Shown here: piece by piece, positions 18,034-21,629 of the stretch
Layout of the letters: every line of letters starts with the position of its first letter
How positions within the stretch are numbered: the first letter of the stretch is position 1
Assembly (NCBI GenBank): GCA_021441665.1
Contig: JAGYYN010020264.1
Coordinates: 1 to 21,629 of the forward strand
Length of the DNA: 21,629 bases
Direction: 5' to 3'
Origin: Euplotes cf. woodruffi 2 WChen-2021
Taxonomy: Eukaryota > Ciliophora > Spirotrichea > Euplotida > Euplotidae
Translations under genes and position numbers: made by a program
Notes under the pieces: model-generated
The model's input: only the letters and a program-made list of their open reading frames with translations
The model's database searches: none
Told to the model about the DNA's origin: nothing

Positions 18034-21000
18034 TTAGTCAAAAGATTTTGATTCTTCAAGAGTTAGTTCTTTTGCTGTTATTTTCATCAGCTTTGATTTT
18101 GGCTTTATACTTGCAAGAGAACGACGGTTTTGGTCATGTCGGTCGAGTAAAAAATTTACATCGGCTTTGGAAGTCTTTGATGAATTCGATGGAATTGGAG
18201 TTTGAGATAATGGGTTTAGTTTTTGTCTCATATTTACTTTTCTTTGGTTTTCCTATTAATGTTAAAAAGTCGTTGGTTATTTGATAAAATATTATTTACC
18301 ATCTTGTTTATTTTGAGCTGAATAATTCTCCTTTCTTTCAGTACTTCTGCTAGTTTAATTTTAAAACTGTCAAGTTCATTATTTTCGTTGAATAATTTCT
18401 TTTTGTAAAGACTTTTCAATTTTAGCATGTTTGACTTTAAGTTCCTCATCTAAAAGTAATAATGTTAATTACTCAAATATTTGTGAAGTTCTTCTTTCTT
18501 TGCTTTAAGTCGATTAATTTCAGCATCTAAGTTTTCAGGACCGGAGGCATTAGATTCATTAAGTTTATTTTTGTTTTCTTTCTTCGATTTGAGCTTTTAA
18601 TTCCTGGTTTCTTTTGTTTAAGTCCATAATAATATCGTTTTGTTCAACATGTCTTGACTCCATTCTTTCAAACTCGATTTTATTTGTCACTAAACAATCA
18701 GAGGTTTTGCTCTTACTAGACCTTCTGTCTGATGTCTTTAACGGCTTTGATTAAGTCTTTAAATTTTCTCTGGGCTTCTGTCGCGCTTGACCAACCGTAC
18801 AATATGATCTCCTTGTCTTTTATGTTTTAAATTGTGTTCATAGATTATTTTATTTCAGCTCATGGATTCTTTCTAAGCTTTTCTCGACTCTTTTTGACTT
18901 ACTAAAAGTTATTATTAAATTCTCCTCGTCTTTTTAAAGAAGAACAACACTAAGGCGGAGATGGAAACAATCTTGCAATCAGCTGCTAGTAAATTTACTC
19001 GATGTATGTGTCAATATCCTTTGCTTTCTTGATTTGCTGTTTCAGATAACTGATTTTATTATTTGTAATTTTCTAGCTCGATCGCTCTATTTTATTTATT
19101 TTGTTAAATAAAAATAACCAACTGTTCATTATTCAAGATTACAAATATCTATTTTTTATTATTAGAATAGCTACCAGAAGAGAGAATAAAGTCAGTTGAG
19201 CTTATCAGTAATAATGATTATGAAGAGACTGATAAAATAGAAGTATCGTTACCAGTGCTTAATTTTAGACGTCAGCAGGACACTTTTATTCTTCGCGTTT
19301 TCAATCCTATCGTGTAATCTTACAGCCTACCTCACATCAATTCTTTTCTTTAAAATTGGCGTTTTATCTGCGCTTTCAGTGCGTACGCTATTTTTACGCA
19401 TTGATTTTGGAGTTACATCACCAATCTTATTTTGACTGAGATTGAGGTTATTTAGATAACTTTTTCATGCGACTGCTGAGTCTTTGACTGTGCTTGAACA
19501 ATGTAGAAATTACTTCGATCTTTGCTGAATCTTGGTTGTACTTTGGATCTGCTTTGATCCTATCGATCTCTTTGGAAAGCTATATTTGAGATTTCAAACT
19601 CAATATTTTAATATTACTATAAGGACACTTTAGAGAATTTGTGTTGAATGATCAAGCACTTTTGTAATTTTTATTTATTTTAAAATAGTCCTTTTATATG
19701 CTGAATAACTACTTACTTGTTTTATTTCCTGCTGTAAGCTTTCTTCCTGCATTCGGAATATTTATTTTTTCAATAATTATTTTATCTCGCTGCGGTATTT
19801 AAACTATCAAGAGTAGTATATTGAAGATGCAATGCTAAAATATCGTTCTGTATGAAAGACTTGGCATCTGGTTGTTCTTCTGCAGCTTGAGTTTCGTCAA
19901 ATACGCTTCTTTCTTCTTTTTCAGTCCAAGAACATCATTATTTTTAAAGCTCATAATATTCTCGACACTTTGCCTTCTCTTCGGCAATTTGTTAACCTTT
20001 TGTGCTACAAATCCGCTAATTCTTGCAGTTTGGCCCCACATTGGATTTGCGATGATATTGGTGTTGAGTTCATCAATTTTCGATTGGTTTTCTCTAATTT
20101 TGATATTCTGTTGGTCCCTAAAGCACAAGTGAGTTTAAGAAAGCTTACTTAATCTCGAATTTGGCTCTGTCTAGCTTGAAAGCTTGAGAAGAGATCGACT
20201 TGTTCGTTTTTGATAAGCTCGATAAAGGGATCTTGGGTAGGATTAGATTCTTGATGTCGAAGTCTTTATTTTCAACGTTTATCTTCCCCTGACTTGCAGT
20301 TCTACTAATGCCTTGAGACATCCCACTGGTCATTATATAAGTATCATACTCTGCTGTGATCGTCAGGTGTTGCTGATCACTCGGTATTATAGTCCCGTTA
20401 TGAGGATTGTTAGTTGCGATCTCAAGATTCTTTCTTCCTGTGTTCTGTGCTGAGCTCTGTCTTGAAGAATTGTAATTCGACTTAGATCTTGTAAAGTCAA
20501 AATGACCGGTGAACTTCGGCTTCTTCTCTCTTGGCCCCTAATTTTTAATCAAATGTGGAAGATACTTGTTTTATTCGTCCGTTTTCCATCAGTTTAACTC
20601 CGGTTGAAGCGACCATGTAGTCGAAGTTAGAGCCGGCTGGTTCAACGACATTTTTGAAGAATTTATTGATAATTTTATTTGCTTTTCTATCAATTTTTAC
20701 ATTTTTAAAATCCTACTTTTTAACAATTTCCTTCTCTGCCTTTGTATCTTTATTTAAAAAGCAGATCGATATATTGCTCTTGGGACTTATGCTCGATCGG
20801 CACTTTGTGAATTGTATTTTCAGGGACTTGGTTCACAGCCTTTGGCTTTGTACCGAACTTTGGCAAGTATTGGGTTGAAGGAAGGGCATCTGCATTCGCT
20901 TTATTTTACAAAAATTATATCTCCGTTGTAATTGTAAGTGTAAGTCTTCTTTGCAAGCATTTTATCTGTTTTGTTGACCGAAGTGCTGCTGCTTTTCTGT

Positions 21001-21623
21001 AATAGTCTTATCATTTCGTTTTTCTTTTTATTTTCATACTCAACCCTATATTGTTGAAGTAACATATGCATACTGTTCGTATTCTTTCAGTTTATTTACT
21101 CCTCAATGATTCGATTTTTGGGCCTTCCTCTTCAATATGGCTTCGAGTGAGAGGAATTTGGAATGGTTGAGTGATCGGATCCATTAACTGGCTATTTCTT
21201 TTACTTTCTTATATCTTTCTTGATCATCGAGCTAAATGAATATTCTGATCTTGGGCCTTTATTTCAGCTTGTTTTCATCATTGTTAAAAGCATCATCTGT
21301 ACAACTTTATTAGCAAAGGATTACCAGTTTCATATGCAAATTTATCTACTTTCTTCACTGGAATTTGCGTTGTGTCAAACCGATCAAAGTAAGAAGGCTG
21401 CTGTATGAGAAATTAGTTGAAATTTATGAGAAATATCATATACCACTTCAAAATCTTCATCCCAATTATGCCTTGGGTCGTTGAGTCTTTCACCAGAATC
21501 TGGATTAATCGAGTCGAAATTGATTATAACCGGCTGATAACAAAACTATAGTTATGATCAAATAAGTTTGCAATCGAATACTGTGGAGCCTTCTCAAATA
21601 TTTTATTAAGCAGCAGTGCTCAT
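18034..21623 (-). CDS. Large Lys/Glu-rich, partly coiled-coil protein with many putative +1 frameshift sites (roughly 900-1,000 aa; model provisional)
   Basis: Start probably ATG 21623 (6 nt from the window edge; the gene may begin further upstream), stop TAA 18034. The protein reads continuously only if in-frame AAA-TAA is decoded by +1 slippage. Stop codons at such sites: 21259, 21092, 20901, 20750, 19448, 19059, 18850, 18680, 18565 and 18379, plus AAG-TAA at 21201 and TTA-TAA (+2) at 21524. Each shift joins coding-like segments, for example DLLFK to KDTKAEKEIVKK and RKQK to KLNES. Short introns lie between (28, 28, 30, 28, 31, 24, 27, 23, 47 nt and others). N-terminal segments include DPRHNWDEDFEVQPSYFDRF, DPITQPFQIPLTRSHIEEEG and TYTYNYNGDIIFV. 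The middle and C-terminus are coiled-coil-like (EESLQQEIKQLSKEIDRIK, NKISYLKQQIKKAKDI, SLQKEIIQRK). Unresolved joins lie near 19.74-19.96, 18.93-19.24 and 18.78-18.84 kb. The family is not recognised; a cytoskeletal or ciliary structural role is a guess from composition. Confidence 0.7.
21524..21529 (-). other. Second TTA-TAA +2 recoding candidate
   Basis: Just after a 36-nt intron (GTATTC..CTATAG), the frame FVISRL ends at TAA. A +2 shift gives INFDSINPDSGERLNDP, which continues through several introns. The same hexamer with the same +2 outcome occurs in the channel gene at 16583-16588. The 5' end of this model is uncertain. Confidence 0.4.
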
Positions 21624-21629
21624 TCACTT

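Noticed and set aside
18680-18760. +1 shift at GTC-TAG in the coiled-coil gene
   Set aside because: A canonical 27-nt intron (GTAAGAG..TTTAG) followed by AAA-TAA at 18680 explains the same region better.
18850-19900. Reading TAA/TAG as glutamine (as in Tetrahymena or Oxytricha) to explain stops in the coiled-coil gene
   Set aside because: Some in-frame TAA in this gene would make good Gln, but TGA is clearly Cys, genes end at TAA/TAG, and the stops in the calcium channel need frame changes rather than read-through. Most stops here are resolved by AAA-TAA shifts or short introns.
1-21629. CRISPR arrays, bacterial operons, tRNA or rRNA genes, telomere repeats
   Set aside because: No regular repeat-spacer array, no ribosome-binding sites with tight gene spacing, no recognisable tRNA cloverleaf or rRNA core, and no G4T4/C4A4 tract was seen on reading the window.
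1-21629. Retroviral, Polinton or Tec-type transposon coding regions
   Set aside because: No reverse transcriptase, integrase, capsid or transposase motif was recognised; only small non-coding foldbacks are present.

Overview
The window looks like ciliate DNA of the genus Euplotes, probably from the germline (micronuclear) genome. The main evidence is the genetic code. In every well-supported gene TGA falls inside the frame where cysteine is expected. Examples are the calcium-channel motif R-C-A-T-G-E-S-W (TGA at 12880-12882), the F-Q-C-T-T-T-E-G-W filter (16569-16571), the G-C-G-S-N motif (12757-12759) and the last Cys of a CxxxC pair in a small secreted peptide (6394-6396). Only TAA and TAG end genes. 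Introns are very short (about 23-40 nt for most). Reading frames change at sites of the form AAA-TAA/TAG, the known +1 ribosomal frameshift signal of Euplotes. No G4T4/C4A4 telomere repeat occurs, several genes share one 21 kb stretch, and AT-rich DNA of 0.3-2.5 kb separates them. This differs from the gene-sized macronuclear chromosomes of Euplotes, so I infer micronuclear DNA.

Layout. (1) 1-1052, plus strand: 3' part of a ZIP (SLC39-like) zinc transporter with three visible exons. (2) 1053-3500: AT-rich DNA with a marked C-rich to G-rich strand switch near 1.56 kb, the last exon of an unknown minus-strand gene (2694-2846) and a long inverted repeat (3017-3095). (3) 3.5-9.4 kb, minus strand: three spaced copies of a gene for a tiny secreted peptide (3521-3858, 6370-6721, 8989-9304). 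They share an almost identical signal peptide and about 105 bp of upstream DNA. Their mature parts have diverged except for a CxxxC...CxxxC pattern. They resemble Euplotes pheromone precursors (MNK start, F-x-x-K/Q-x-R-x-R after the signal peptide). The spacers hold hairpins and small coding-like islands that look like gene debris. (4) 9956-10751, minus: a 194-residue Cys-rich membrane-anchored protein resembling folate-receptor-like ectodomains, with eight TGA cysteines. (5) 10841-11110, plus: a possible small gene. (6) 11121-17521, minus: a complete four-domain voltage-gated calcium channel alpha-1 subunit of about 2,067 residues, six exons and three recoding sites. (7) 18034-21623, minus: a long, Lys/Glu-rich, partly coiled-coil protein gene with at least ten in-frame AAA-TAA sites, one AAG-TAA and one TTA-TAA.

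The most unusual items are the tandem pheromone-like peptide family next to a Cys-rich surface protein, and the extreme density of putative programmed frameshift sites in the last gene. All gene models were assembled by eye from the sequence. Database searches and transcript data were not available.
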